The notes under the pieces: model-generated
Seen by the model: only the letters and a program-made list of their open reading frames with translations
The model's database searches: none
Told to the model about the DNA's origin: nothing
Position numbers and translations under genes: made by a program
Part shown: in pieces, positions 1-9,330 of the stretch
Numbering within the stretch: position 1 is the first letter of the stretch
Layout of the letters: every line of letters starts with the position of its first letter
Assembly (NCBI GenBank): GCA_003330885.1
Contig: CP030277.1
Coordinates: 124,001-188,000 of the forward strand
Source of the DNA: Rhodobiaceae bacterium
Lineage (GTDB): Bacteria; Pseudomonadota; Alphaproteobacteria; Parvibaculales; Parvibaculaceae
Length of the DNA stretch: 64,000 nucleotides
Direction of reading: 5' to 3'

Positions 1-239
1 AGGGATGAGCCGCAATGCTCACAAAATGCGCGCCTGTGAACGTTTGGCGCTTCCGGCTCAAGCCGCGTGATGTGGCACTCACCGCTGGTGATTTTGAGAT
101 CCGCAACGGGGCCAATCAGCACAGCGGAGAAGACACCCGCCGCCTTGCGGCAGCGTGAGCAGTGGCAATAGCTGAGCGAATTTGGGCTCCCCGAAATTTC
201 CAGCGTCACGGCCCCGCAGAGACAGCTTCCCTTGATCAT
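1..239 (-). CDS. GFA (CENP-V/Gfa) family zinc protein, C-terminus cut by window edge
   Basis: Partial gene running off the left edge; the first 79 residues are present. It begins MIKGSCLCGAVTLEI and continues with SYCHCSRCRKAAG, the cysteine pattern (CxCG, then CHCSxCRK) of the glutathione-dependent formaldehyde-activating enzyme family. A third zinc pair is visible near the cut (FCEHCGSS). The ATG at 239 follows a strong AGGGAGGTG ribosome binding site. Family members bind structural zinc; most have no proven substrate, so formaldehyde activation is only a family label. It lies last in the visible leftward run that starts at the TetR-type operator near 2870, so it may belong to that regulon. 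Confidence 0.85.
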   Translation of the reverse strand, partial: MIKGSCLCGAVTLEISGSPNSLSYCHCSRCRKAAGVFSAVLIGPVADLKITSGECHITRLEPEAPNVHRRAFCEHCGSS

Positions 240-306
240 GTGCACCTCCCTTGATGTGGCTCACATATAGGGAGAGGGGCTCAGAACCGGGAGAGGGCGA
301 GACACG

Positions 307-333
307 GTCTCCTGACACTAAGTGGCAGGAGAC
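307..333. other. hairpin between membrane-protein gene and GFA gene
   Basis: Perfect 8-bp arms (GTCTCCTG/CAGGAGAC) with a partly paired loop. A short TTTT tract follows on the plus strand only, whereas both flanking genes run leftward. It may be an mRNA-stabilising hairpin or a weak terminator for the membrane-protein transcript. No plus-strand gene upstream needs it. Confidence 0.4.
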
Positions 334-340
334 TTTTCCT

Positions 341-1063
341 CTAGCCGTTGCGGCGGTCCATCACCCACAACTGAGCCGCAACACCAAGATTGATCAGGAC
401 AAACAAGGGCACCACAAGCATGGGCGCAATTGACATGGGGTAGGTGAACACAGCGCGTGCATCCGGCGCGTCAGTGAAGACATAGAGCGGTCCGGGTAAG
501 CCCAGCTGCAGCAGGATGGGGGCGGCAGGCACAATCACCAGAGCGCCAATAAGGTTCCAGCGCAGGAAACCGCGTCGCGACATCTGTCTCCGCTGAAGCC
601 GGGAACCCATCCATAGGGCGGACAGACCAAACAATAGATCGGGGATGCCGACCAACAGCTCGAAATAGAGGGGAAACTCGCCGATGGACGTTTTATAGGC
701 CGTTCCCAGAGCAGAAATCCTCAGCGCATGGAAATAGGCCAACCAGTGAAGGGGCGTGCCCTCCACGATCCTGGCGAGTCCTCTGCGGAGCTCCGAAAAC
801 AAGAGGATCGGGAGCACACAGATTGAAACCGTGATCACCTGCAGCCAAAGTCCGGGCAGATATGGCATCAGCGCGTCGCTTATAAAGAGTCCCCTCGCGC
901 CAAGTACGCTTGTCAGAACACCATAGGCGGCAATCCAAAATAGGAAGAGTGTGACGGCGCGGTGGAGGTCAACACGATGGCTTTGCAGGGCGCAACGCCT
1001 CGACAGAAAGAACACAAAGCCGAGCTGGACCATTAATAGGAATGGTGTGAGCGATAGGGGCAT
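341..1063 (-). CDS. polytopic membrane protein of unknown function
   Basis: 240 residues with about six to seven hydrophobic segments (near residues 3-20, 35-55, 65-90, 118-150, 172-195 and 212-236 from the chosen start) joined by Arg-rich cytoplasmic-looking loops, so an inner-membrane protein. I do not recognise the family. The start used is the ATG at 1063, preceded by GAGGAG at normal spacing. An upstream ATG at 1108 would add 15 residues and overlap the preceding SDR gene. It is the fourth visible gene of the leftward cluster (AhpD-like, unknown, SDR, this, GFA), so a role linked to that detoxification-like set is an inference from position only. Confidence 0.6.
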   Translation of the reverse strand: MPLSLTPFLLMVQLGFVFFLSRRCALQSHRVDLHRAVTLFLFWIAAYGVLTSVLGARGLFISDALMPYLPGLWLQVITVSICVLPILLFSELRRGLARIVEGTPLHWLAYFHALRISALGTAYKTSIGEFPLYFELLVGIPDLLFGLSALWMGSRLQRRQMSRRGFLRWNLIGALVIVPAAPILLQLGLPGPLYVFTDAPDARAVFTYPMSIAPMLVVPLFVLINLGVAAQLWVMDRRNG

Positions 1064-1091
1064 GGAATTTCTCCTCGGTGCGTGGGTGTCG

Positions 1092-1829
1092 CTACCAGTT
1101 CTCCGCAAAGGGACGGATCACCAGATCAAAGCTCCAAGTTGAGCGGTCCTGGTGCGCGACATGGAAGACTTCTTCCGCGATGGCCTTGGGGTGGGCAAAA
1201 AAGGCTTCTCGTTCATGAGGCCAGTCGTCCGGTGGCATGAGCCAAGTGGCTTCCTCGGCATCTGCGTCGAACCAGGTCACGTCGATGGCGGCATCGACGG
1301 TGACGTACGCCACGTGAATGCCTTTGGGGCCGAGGTCCCGCGCCATGGCTTCTGCGAGGACACGTTGAGCGGCTTTTGTGGGGGCAAAGAGCGCATATTT
1401 TGGAACACCGCGATGAGACGCGGTGTTGCCCGTCACAACGATCGTGCCTGCTCCAGCATCAATCATTGCTGGCGTAACATGCCGCGCGAGCGTGAGCAGA
1501 GATGTTGCATTGACGCGGAAGTTGCGTTCAAAGCCTTCAGGGTCGGCATCCAGAAAGGTATCGAACGTATGAGAGACCGCGTTGTGGACAACAATATGTG
1601 GAGGACCCAATTCCTGGGTAATCCTCTCCAGAACGCTCTCAAAGCGCTTTAGGTCGCTCACATCGCAAACATAGGCGTGAGTGTGGGGGATCTCCTTTTC
1701 TAGCGCCGCAAGACGTTCCGCATTGCGGGCGATCATCGCAACCTCATAGCCGCCGTCAACGAACCGACGCACAAGAGATGTACCGGTTGCATCGCCAACG
1801 CCCACAATCAAACAGATTTGACGGGTCAT
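1092..1829 (-). CDS. atypical short-chain dehydrogenase/reductase, catalytic Ser and Tyr replaced
   Basis: 245-residue Rossmann-fold SDR. The nucleotide-binding loop (VGVGDATGTSL, residues 9-19), the Asp after beta-3 (CDVSD) and HNAV in place of NNAG are visible. Aligned with classical SDRs, the catalytic Ser is Asn135 (VVTGNTAS) and the catalytic Tyr is Phe148 (FAPTK), while Lys152 is kept. The classical hydride-transfer mechanism should therefore not work, although related divergent SDRs exist with altered triads. The start at 1829 has GGGAG upstream; an in-frame ATG at 1847 would overlap the preceding gene. It sits 14 bp after that gene, within the TetR-linked leftward cluster. Confidence 0.8.
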   Translation of the reverse strand: MTRQICLIVGVGDATGTSLVRRFVDGGYEVAMIARNAERLAALEKEIPHTHAYVCDVSDLKRFESVLERITQELGPPHIVVHNAVSHTFDTFLDADPEGFERNFRVNATSLLTLARHVTPAMIDAGAGTIVVTGNTASHRGVPKYALFAPTKAAQRVLAEAMARDLGPKGIHVAYVTVDAAIDVTWFDADAEEATWLMPPDDWPHEREAFFAHPKAIAEEVFHVAHQDRSTWSFDLVIRPFAENW

Positions 1830-1843
1830 GTTCAGCACTCCCG

Positions 1844-2260
1844 TCACGCGGCTGACGGCGCGCGGCCATAGGGCGCGCCGTATTTTGGATTTTCCTCGCC
1901 CGCCAGCACCACATCGTGCAGCCCTAGATCCACCTCATAAGTGCGGACCCATTCAAGCTCGCCCTTCTGCATCAGCTTCGAAGAATGGGGAGAGCGGGCG
2001 GTGCGTTTGTACCGGACTTCCGCCATCCGACAGGCCTGTCCGCCATAATGGTGGCTGTAGGCGGCTGTATCGGGCGCGACAAAGCGCAGGCGATAGAGTT
2101 TCCAATACTGGCCATCATGTTCGTAAATATCGAACGTGAGCTCATGTGTGTCGTACTGCCAGTGCCAGACGCCGCTTTCTTCGATCTTTTTCCAATCGTC
2201 AAGATTGCTGCCATCTTCAAAGCGGACGCCGGGCTCAGCCCAGCCAAGAGTATCTGTCAT
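1844..2260 (-). CDS. conserved-looking protein of unknown function
   Basis: 138 residues, soluble, rich in Tyr, Trp and acidic residues (for example WHWQYDTHELTFDIYEHDGQ), with no signal peptide or membrane segment. I do not recognise a domain; the alternating strand-like pattern suggests a small beta-rich fold, perhaps a ligand-binding or SnoaL/lipocalin-like barrel, but this is speculation. The ATG at 2260 follows AAGGAG; a longer reading to 2401 would overlap the upstream AhpD-like gene and is unlikely. It lies between the AhpD-like and SDR genes in the same leftward cluster, with short gaps (25 and 14 bp), consistent with co-transcription. Confidence 0.6.
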   Translation of the reverse strand: MTDTLGWAEPGVRFEDGSNLDDWKKIEESGVWHWQYDTHELTFDIYEHDGQYWKLYRLRFVAPDTAAYSHHYGGQACRMAEVRYKRTARSPHSSKLMQKGELEWVRTYEVDLGLHDVVLAGEENPKYGAPYGRAPSAA

Positions 2261-2285
2261 CAGACGTCTCCTTGTGTGTTTGGGG

Positions 2286-2840
2286 TTAGCCAGCCTTGCG
2301 GGCGGCCATTTTGATGAGCGGCGCATAGCCCTCTGTCGCGAGCATCTCGCCCACATAGGCGAAATAGTCCGTGGAGCCTTTGACGCCTGTTGCGTCCACA
2401 AGCCGGTTCACATAAGCAAAGAGGGAGATCACATTGATCGCATCCTCAATAGCCTGGTCGTCCCACCCGGCGTCGCGCAGGGTGTCGATCTCGTCTGGCC
2501 CGATACCGTGCGGGTCTCGCGTCAATTTCTCAGCAAAGGTGAGAACAGCCCGGAGACGATCGTCAATCGCGGAAGAGTGTGGCCCGGTTGTCAGCTGGGC
2601 GAGGACATCGTCATCCGCTTTTAGGGACTTCAATGTCGCGTGGTGCACGCCCACGCAAAAATCGCACCCGTTAAGATGGGATACATAAGAGGCAATGATC
2701 TCCCGCTCTGCCACGGTGAGGGCGGATGCACGTGTCATCACCGCTTCGATGAAATGCAGCAGGGAGCCATAAAGCGCCGGGTCGCGCATAAAGACGTCGG
2801 CGACGCCTTTGAAGTCTTTGGTTTGTTCGAGGTGGGACAT
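2286..2840 (-). CDS. AhpD-like / carboxymuconolactone decarboxylase family peroxidase-related protein
   Basis: 184 residues. The motif GCDFCVGVHH (CxxC followed by His) is the redox centre of AhpD-like proteins, preceded by the family's EREIIASYVSHLNG helix. AhpD-type proteins use the CxxC pair for thiol peroxidase or disulfide reductase chemistry; the real substrate here is unknown. The ATG at 2840 has AAGGAG. A perfect inverted repeat at 2862-2883, matching the one in front of the neighbouring TetR gene, lies 21 bp upstream of the start, so this gene is the likely direct target of that repressor and the head of the leftward transcript. Confidence 0.85.
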   Translation of the reverse strand: MSHLEQTKDFKGVADVFMRDPALYGSLLHFIEAVMTRASALTVAEREIIASYVSHLNGCDFCVGVHHATLKSLKADDDVLAQLTTGPHSSAIDDRLRAVLTFAEKLTRDPHGIGPDEIDTLRDAGWDDQAIEDAINVISLFAYVNRLVDATGVKGSTDYFAYVGEMLATEGYAPLIKMAARKAG

Positions 2841-2861
2841 GAAAGTCGCTCCTTGGGTTAT

Positions 2862-2883
2862 TTTCATATCAAATGATATGAAA
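2862..2883. promoter_or_regulatory. TetR-type operator in front of the AhpD-like gene
   Basis: Perfect inverted repeat: arms TTTCATATC and GATATGAAA around 4 bp (AAAT). The same motif, with one changed base, occurs at 3491-3512 in front of the TetR gene. Placement between the TetR stop and the AhpD-like start fits repression of the detoxification-like cluster. Confidence 0.8.
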
Positions 2884-2897
2884 TGGGGGAAAATTTT

Positions 2898-3479
2898 TTA
2901 GGTCAGAATAGAAAGCGCGTTTTGAGCATGGCGTTTGACATAAGGCGCCGACATGCCCGCGCGCACGAGCATGCCAAGGGAATAGGCTGTGGTGGCAAGA
3001 TATTCACCAAGGCTTTTCGCGTCGGCGTCGCGAGAGAGTTCACCCGCCTCCTGTGCATTTTCCAGCGCGGCCTGAAAACCGAGCCGCAGCTGTTTCAGAT
3101 GCGCCTGCACTTTTTGGGCGGCCTCCGTGTCGTGGGGCGCGAGCTCAATGGCCGTGTTGCACATGAAGCACCCGGCATGACCGTTTTGAGGCTTTACCAG
3201 GTCATAGGCGCGATCAAACGCGTTGTGAACACCGATAAGGGGGGAGGGCGCATTGTCGAGTTCGCTCAGAATCTGGGTGGTGACAGTGCTCCGATATCGA
3301 TCAAGGGCCGCAAGAAAGAGCCCGCGCTTATCGTCGAACACATTGTAGAGCCCGTAATAGTTGACGCCGGTTGCAGCGACGAGGTCGCGGATCGATGTGT
3401 CGTAATAGCCCTTCGCCCAAAAGAGATGCATAGCCCTGGACGTGGCATCAACGGGGTCAAATTCCTGCTTCCGGCCCAT
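2898..3479 (-). CDS. TetR/AcrR family transcriptional repressor
   Basis: 193 residues. The N-terminal helix-turn-helix is clear (residues about 10-55: TSIRDLVAATGVNYYGLYNVFDDKRGLF). The ligand-binding part contains GCFMCNTAIELAPHD, a pattern common in this subgroup; its two cysteines could sense electrophiles or thiols, which would fit the redox-type neighbour, but that is inference. The ATG at 3479 follows GGAG. Upstream in-frame ATGs at 3491 and 3524 would run through the operator and lack a ribosome site. Two matching inverted repeats, one over its own leader and one before the AhpD-like gene, indicate autoregulation plus control of the downstream cluster. Confidence 0.9.
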   Translation of the reverse strand: MGRKQEFDPVDATSRAMHLFWAKGYYDTSIRDLVAATGVNYYGLYNVFDDKRGLFLAALDRYRSTVTTQILSELDNAPSPLIGVHNAFDRAYDLVKPQNGHAGCFMCNTAIELAPHDTEAAQKVQAHLKQLRLGFQAALENAQEAGELSRDADAKSLGEYLATTAYSLGMLVRAGMSAPYVKRHAQNALSILT

Positions 3480-3490
3480 GCTAGTCTCCA

Positions 3491-3512
3491 TATCATATCG
3501 TTCGATATGAAA
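3491..3512. promoter_or_regulatory. TetR-type operator in front of the TetR gene
   Basis: Arms TATCATATC and GATATGAAA around GTTC; eight of nine arm positions pair, and an internal 18-bp stretch (3493-3510) is a perfect palindrome. It matches the operator at 2862-2883. It covers the 5' leader of the TetR gene, 12 bp before its ATG, a typical autorepression position. Confidence 0.8.
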
Positions 3513-3550
3513 ATAGGAAGACACAATCTGTGTTGCAAGGGTCAGGCAAT

Positions 3551-3586
3551 AAAAAAACCCGGTCCTAGATACGCAAGGACCGGGTT
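3551..3586 (-). terminator. Rho-independent terminator of groESL
   Basis: Perfect 11-bp stem (AACCCGGTCCT/AGGACCGGGTT, 9-nt loop). Read on the minus strand it is followed by a run of T. It lies about 70 bp beyond the groEL stop. Confidence 0.9.
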
Positions 3587-3654
3587 CCGTTTGACGCCTC
3601 AGTTGACCTGAGTTGTCATTATTCAGTCGGGCGGGTGTGCCCAGACAGCCATGA

Positions 3655-5307
<1,653 letters not shown>

Positions 5308-5350
5308 TTATTCCTTCTGTTACGGCAATCATTGGGGAAGTTGAGGCAAT

Positions 5351-5380
5351 AAAAAGCCGCGCTGGGCGAAACCCGCGCGG
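5351..5380 (-). terminator. terminator-like hairpin in the groES-groEL gap
   Basis: On the minus strand, CCGCGC-GGG pairs with CCC-A-GCGCGG (nine pairs, one bulged base, 5-nt loop) and is followed by TTTTT. It lies 4 bp after the groES stop and about 50 bp before groEL, so it may partly terminate transcription or act as an RNA processing and stability element that sets the GroES:GroEL ratio. Confidence 0.7.
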
Positions 5381-5384
5381 GTGA

Positions 5385-5690
5385 TTATTTCTTCTTCTTG
5401 CCGCCTTCGATGATGCCGAGAATGTCGGACTCTTTCATGATCAAGAGCTCTTCGCCGTCGACCTTAACTTCAGTGCCGGACCATTTGCCGAACAGAACGC
5501 GGTCGCCCGCTTTCACGTCCAATGGGGTCACTTTGCCGTCTTCAGACTTGGTGCCTGAGCCAGCAGCAACGATTTCACCTTCAGATGGCTTTTCCTGAGC
5601 TGAGTCAGGAATAATGATGCCACCGGCGGTTTTCGTGTCTTCTTCGACCCGGCGCACCAGCACCCGGTCATGGAGAGGACGGAATTTCAT
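5385..5690 (-). CDS. groES: co-chaperonin GroES (10 kDa)
   Basis: 101 residues, beginning [18 protein letters not shown], with the mobile-loop region ([20 protein letters not shown]) and ending in a Lys tail. It forms the heptameric lid of GroEL. The ATG at 5690 follows GGGAG; the reading frame is open for another 45 codons upstream, but that extension crosses the CIRCE operator and has no GroES similarity. First gene of the leftward groESL operon. Confidence 0.98.
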   Translation of the reverse strand: MKFRPLHDRVLVRRVEEDTKTAGGIIIPDSAQEKPSEGEIVAAGSGTKSEDGKVTPLDVKAGDRVLFGKWSGTEVKVDGEELLIMKESDILGIIEGGKKKK

Positions 5691-5748
5691 GAGATATCTC
5701 CCTTGAAGCCTGCAAAAGTGCAGGAATTCTCTCAGATTTCTGGTTCTG

Positions 5749-5775
5749 TTAGCACTCAAGCTTGGTGAGTGCCAA
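5749..5775. promoter_or_regulatory. CIRCE element (HrcA operator)
   Basis: TTAGCACTC, 9-nt spacer, GAGTGCCAA: the CIRCE consensus with one departure (CCAA for CTAA). It lies about 60 bp before the groES ATG, the usual position for HrcA repression of groESL in Alphaproteobacteria. Confidence 0.95.
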
Positions 5776-5870
5776 CGAAGCGAAGCAGAAATAGGGAGTC
5801 CGGGCTTTCCTGTCAAGGCTCGCAAGGGCTAAGCAGCGGAAATGATTCAGCTTTTCATGGGGCCGTCATC

Positions 5871-7397
5871 TCAGGGGGTGGGGCCGTCCGCCTGCAAAAG
5901 GGGCAGAAGCGCGCCGTGGACGGCGGGCGCGCCATCAGGTCCTACGGAGACGATCTCTCCATAGGTCTCTTCCTCATAACCGTATATCCAGGGCGCCTCA
6001 TTATCCCATTCACTTTTCGGGATGATGTAGCCAATGGCATCGTTCGCCAGATTGACCATCAGGTTCACACGGCCCTGCATGGCGGGTCGGAAGGGCGGCA
6101 CCTCGAGCGGAGCCATCTCATAGTCAGCTCCTGGCGGGTTTTCGATCCCACCAACCGCAATCTCAGGATAGAGCTCCCCCGGGATTGTTGCGATCCGCGC
6201 CTCTCCGACTTTGAGGAGCGCGACTTCCGATTGCGTTGTCAGCTGCGGTGGGAAAAGTCCCAAGTCGAAATCCCTATCAAGCAATCCAATCACAGAGGCA
6301 ACCGCCAGCGGGTAGTTGGCAGTTGGGACCTCGAAGCTGTGGGGTGTCGCCTGCAATGTGGGGGCAGGGTCTTCATAGAATCCATCCGGCTTCAGAACGG
6401 TGTCGAGTACGGCACTCGCCACGCCATAGCCAAAGGCGCGCGCTTTGCCATGGCCTGACGCGGTGATTTCCTCCTGGGTCCACGGATCTACCACCGCTTC
6501 GCCGGGAAGCACAGTCATGAGACCGCCCACATTTCCAGTGAGCCACATGGTTGTACCGCCAATGCCCGGTCGCACAATCTCACCGTCATAGTCGAGGCCG
6601 GTCGAAACGCCGCGTCGGAGATAGCCTGCAAGGTCCGCGGTGAAGGAGAGGTTCTTGTCCCAGGCAAGTTCTACATGCATGCCGTAATTGACCAGCGTAC
6701 CAATGACGCTGTCATCCCCCTCGTCGCGATTTGGGTGCTTGAGCATGAGAACGCGAATGCCAGGATCAAGGATCAGAGGTTTGCGCGTGTCCATAGTACC
6801 GAGCGCCGCGTCATATCCTTCAACCGTTGCCATGCTGAGACGCGCGGGTTCGAGGGCTGCGACAGAATCTTCCAAAGCGCCGACCATCTCTGCCTTGAGC
6901 CGTGCCATATAGGCTTCACTCACACCGCTCTCAAAATCAGCTGCACCCCAGAGGCCTTGTGTGTCAGGCCCTTCATGATTGTGGGTCGCGTGCACCAGCA
7001 CATAGTCAAGCTCAAGTTCAGGCGGGACCGCTGTACGGACGGACGCAACAAAATTGGCCATCAAGCCCACCACATCAGCGGTGACAATGCCGATGCGGAT
7101 CTCGCCATCATCAAAGACGGCCGCAACGGCCATCAGGTCATCGTGGACATCTGCGGCTGCGCGCCCGTTTTGGAAACCTGCCATCCAGGCGGCATCGAAG
7201 ACGCCGTTTCCATTTGCGTCATCGTAAGTGTCGATATCGGGATTGTATTGCGCATCCCCATCTACGTCCGTCCAGCTCTCAAAACCTTGCGGCGTGATCA
7301 CACGAGATCCAAACCCGGCCCGAAACTCAGCATTCGCTGGAAGTGTTGCTACGACGCCGAGAAGTAGTCCTGCAACCCATGTAATCGTCACCCGCAT
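5871..7397 (-). CDS. secreted neutral/alkaline ceramidase-like hydrolase
   Basis: 508 residues with a Sec signal peptide (hydrophobic core VTITWVAGLLLGVVATL, cleavage near ANA-EF). HATHNHEGPD matches the zinc-binding THxHSGP region of neutral ceramidases, and the protein has that family's opening (RAGFGSRVITP). An acidic insertion (DVDGD, then DDANGNGVFD, about residues 45-70) looks like a calcium-binding loop of EF-hand or thrombospondin-3 type. Shorter than classic neutral ceramidases, so the C-terminal immunoglobulin-like domain seems reduced or absent. The ATG at 7397 has GGAGG; an ATG 15 bp upstream overlaps this ribosome site. Substrate is not predictable: it may cleave N-acyl sphingoids or another amide. 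It stands alone between groES and a divergent PLP-enzyme operon. Confidence 0.75.
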   Translation of the reverse strand: MRVTITWVAGLLLGVVATLPANAEFRAGFGSRVITPQGFESWTDVDGDAQYNPDIDTYDDANGNGVFDAAWMAGFQNGRAAADVHDDLMAVAAVFDDGEIRIGIVTADVVGLMANFVASVRTAVPPELELDYVLVHATHNHEGPDTQGLWGAADFESGVSEAYMARLKAEMVGALEDSVAALEPARLSMATVEGYDAALGTMDTRKPLILDPGIRVLMLKHPNRDEGDDSVIGTLVNYGMHVELAWDKNLSFTADLAGYLRRGVSTGLDYDGEIVRPGIGGTTMWLTGNVGGLMTVLPGEAVVDPWTQEEITASGHGKARAFGYGVASAVLDTVLKPDGFYEDPAPTLQATPHSFEVPTANYPLAVASVIGLLDRDFDLGLFPPQLTTQSEVALLKVGEARIATIPGELYPEIAVGGIENPPGADYEMAPLEVPPFRPAMQGRVNLMVNLANDAIGYIIPKSEWDNEAPWIYGYEEETYGEIVSVGPDGAPAVHGALLPLLQADGPTP

Positions 7398-7496
7398 TCT
7401 TTCCTCCGTCAAATAGCATTGAAATCCCGAGCGTTGGTCTTGCTGCTATCTTGAAAGCGGATAGGATCGCACGGCTCAACAGGGGAGGGGATAGGT

Positions 7497-8642
7497 TTGT
7501 CTGATTTTATTAATACACCTTTGGTCGGGGTTCCTGACAGCAGAACCCGCATGGCGACTCCGGCTCTGGTAATTGACCTTCCCGCCTTCGAAGCCAACGT
7601 CACTGCGATGGCGGCTCATTGTGCAAAACATGGGTTGAACTTGCGTCCACACGCCAAGACCCACAAATCTGCCGAAATTGCCCGCCGTCAGATTGCGGCC
7701 GGGGCATTGGGCGTCTGCTGCGCCAAGCTGGGGGAGGCGGAAGCGCTGGGCGCTGCGGGCATTGACGGCATTCTCCTGACCTCGCCAGTTGTCCTACCCT
7801 TCGCAATTGAGCGACTGATGGCGCTGAATGGGAAGCTCGACGACCTCATGGTTGCTGTCGACAACCCGGAAAATGCAACGGCGCTCGCGACTGCCGCGGA
7901 AGCTTCAGGCAAACCCCTACAGGTCTTGATGGATCTGGACGTCGGCCTTCACCGAACGGGCATTGCGCCGGGAGACGACGCTCATGCGCTCGCCCGACAG
8001 ATGGAAGAAAGCCCCCATCTCCATTTTAAAGGTCTCCAAGCCTATGCCGGTCACCTCATGCATATTGAAGACTTCGCCGCCCGCCGTGAAAAGTCTCTCG
8101 CCGTGATGAACATGCTGGCCGACATGCGGGATCGATTGGACAAAGACGGCATCACCTGCGCAATCCTTTCAGGCGGGGGAACGGGAACGTTCGACATTGA
8201 TGTTGAAGCGAATGTGTTGACGGAACTTCAGGGCGGTTCCTATGTCTTCATGGACAAGCAGTACAATGATGTGGATGGCCCGGATGGGCGTTCACTTGGC
8301 GATGCCTTTCAAACATCGCTTCATGTGCAGATGAGTGTCGTCTCCAACAACACACCTAAGCTTGCGACGACCGATGCAGGCTTCAAAAGCTTCTCAACCG
8401 ATGCGGAGCTCCCAGTGCTGAGTGACGGTGCGCCTGAGGATGCGAAGTATTTTTTCTTTGGCGATGAGCAGGGCGGCATCATGCTCTCCAGCGCTAATGA
8501 GAAGCTGGCACTCGGCACAACGCTCACTGCGGTCACCCCGCACTGTGATCCCACCGTCAATCTCTATGACGCCTATCATGTTGTTGAGGGCGATAAGCTC
8601 ATAGCCATCTGGCCCATCGAGGCCCGCGGGCGTTCTGCATGA
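7497..8642 (+). CDS. DSD1-family PLP-dependent enzyme (D-threonine aldolase / D-serine dehydratase-like)
   Basis: 381 residues. RPHAKTHK near residue 53 holds the PLP Schiff-base lysine of the alanine-racemase-like barrel, and PHCDPTVN near the C-terminus supplies the His and Cys that bind the catalytic metal in D-serine dehydratases and D-threonine or hydroxyaspartate aldolases. Probable action is on a D-beta-hydroxy amino acid; which one cannot be read from sequence. The start is TTG at 7497 behind GGGAGGGG; the next ATG (7551) has no ribosome site and would trim the conserved N-terminus. The stop overlaps the next ATG (ATGA), so it is translationally coupled to the HAD hydrolase. Confidence 0.85.
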   Translation: MSDFINTPLVGVPDSRTRMATPALVIDLPAFEANVTAMAAHCAKHGLNLRPHAKTHKSAEIARRQIAAGALGVCCAKLGEAEALGAAGIDGILLTSPVVLPFAIERLMALNGKLDDLMVAVDNPENATALATAAEASGKPLQVLMDLDVGLHRTGIAPGDDAHALARQMEESPHLHFKGLQAYAGHLMHIEDFAARREKSLAVMNMLADMRDRLDKDGITCAILSGGGTGTFDIDVEANVLTELQGGSYVFMDKQYNDVDGPDGRSLGDAFQTSLHVQMSVVSNNTPKLATTDAGFKSFSTDAELPVLSDGAPEDAKYFFFGDEQGGIMLSSANEKLALGTTLTAVTPHCDPTVNLYDAYHVVEGDKLIAIWPIEARGRSA

Positions 8643-9256
8643 CAGATATTCGAGCTCTCGTTTTTGACGTTGATGGCGTGCTTGTCACGGGCCACAAAGA
8701 CAAGGGCGGGTGGTGGCATGCCGACATGGACAAAGACATTGGCCTCGATCCGGAACTGTTTCAGCGTGCCTTTTTCACAGAGCAATGGGCGGAGATTGTT
8801 TGCGGCAGGCAAGGCATTGAAGAGCCCCTGGCAAAGACGCTGGCCGACCTTGCATCTCATTTGAGTGTCGAGGACATGCTGGACTATTGGTTCCGTCAGG
8901 ATTCAAAGTTGGAACACACTCTCCTTGCAGAGCTGGAAACGTTGAGATCTCGGTGCAATCTAGGGCTCAACCTTGCGACCAACCAGGAGCATCGCCGAGC
9001 TGACTACCTATGGCGCGAGATGGAGCTCGAGCATCACTTTGATGCGATCCACTATTCCGCCGACATTGGGCATGCAAAACCTGACGATGAATTTTTTGCT
9101 GCTGTTGAAAACCGCACCGGTTTTGACGGGCTCCATCTTCTCTTTTTCGATGATCAGGAGCGCAATGTTCTGGCAGCGCGTGAGCGGGGCTGGCAGGCGC
9201 ATATCTGGACAGGAATGGAAACCTTCGAAAAGGCCCTCCTGACGCACGGTCTTTGA
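8639..9256 (+). CDS. HAD-superfamily hydrolase (haloacid dehalogenase-like)
   Basis: 205 residues. Motif I is FDVDGVLV (nucleophile Asp and acid-base Asp), motif II is ATNQEH with Thr, motif III is the Lys in GHAKPDDEFF, and motif IV is FFDDQERN. The cap is helical, type C1. Likely a phosphatase for a small metabolite; the substrate is unknown. Its ATG overlaps the stop of the PLP enzyme by 4 bp, implying a shared pathway, perhaps a phosphorylated or hydroxylated amino-acid derivative. The phosphofructokinase gene follows after 74 bp. Confidence 0.85.
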   Translation: MTDIRALVFDVDGVLVTGHKDKGGWWHADMDKDIGLDPELFQRAFFTEQWAEIVCGRQGIEEPLAKTLADLASHLSVEDMLDYWFRQDSKLEHTLLAELETLRSRCNLGLNLATNQEHRRADYLWREMELEHHFDAIHYSADIGHAKPDDEFFAAVENRTGFDGLHLLFFDDQERNVLAARERGWQAHIWTGMETFEKALLTHGL

Positions 9257-9330
9257 GTGTTTGTGGTTTGATTTGCGGGCGAACCTGAGGCCTAATCTCT
9301 CTAGGACGGTCGAAAAAAGGGAGAGGGCAT

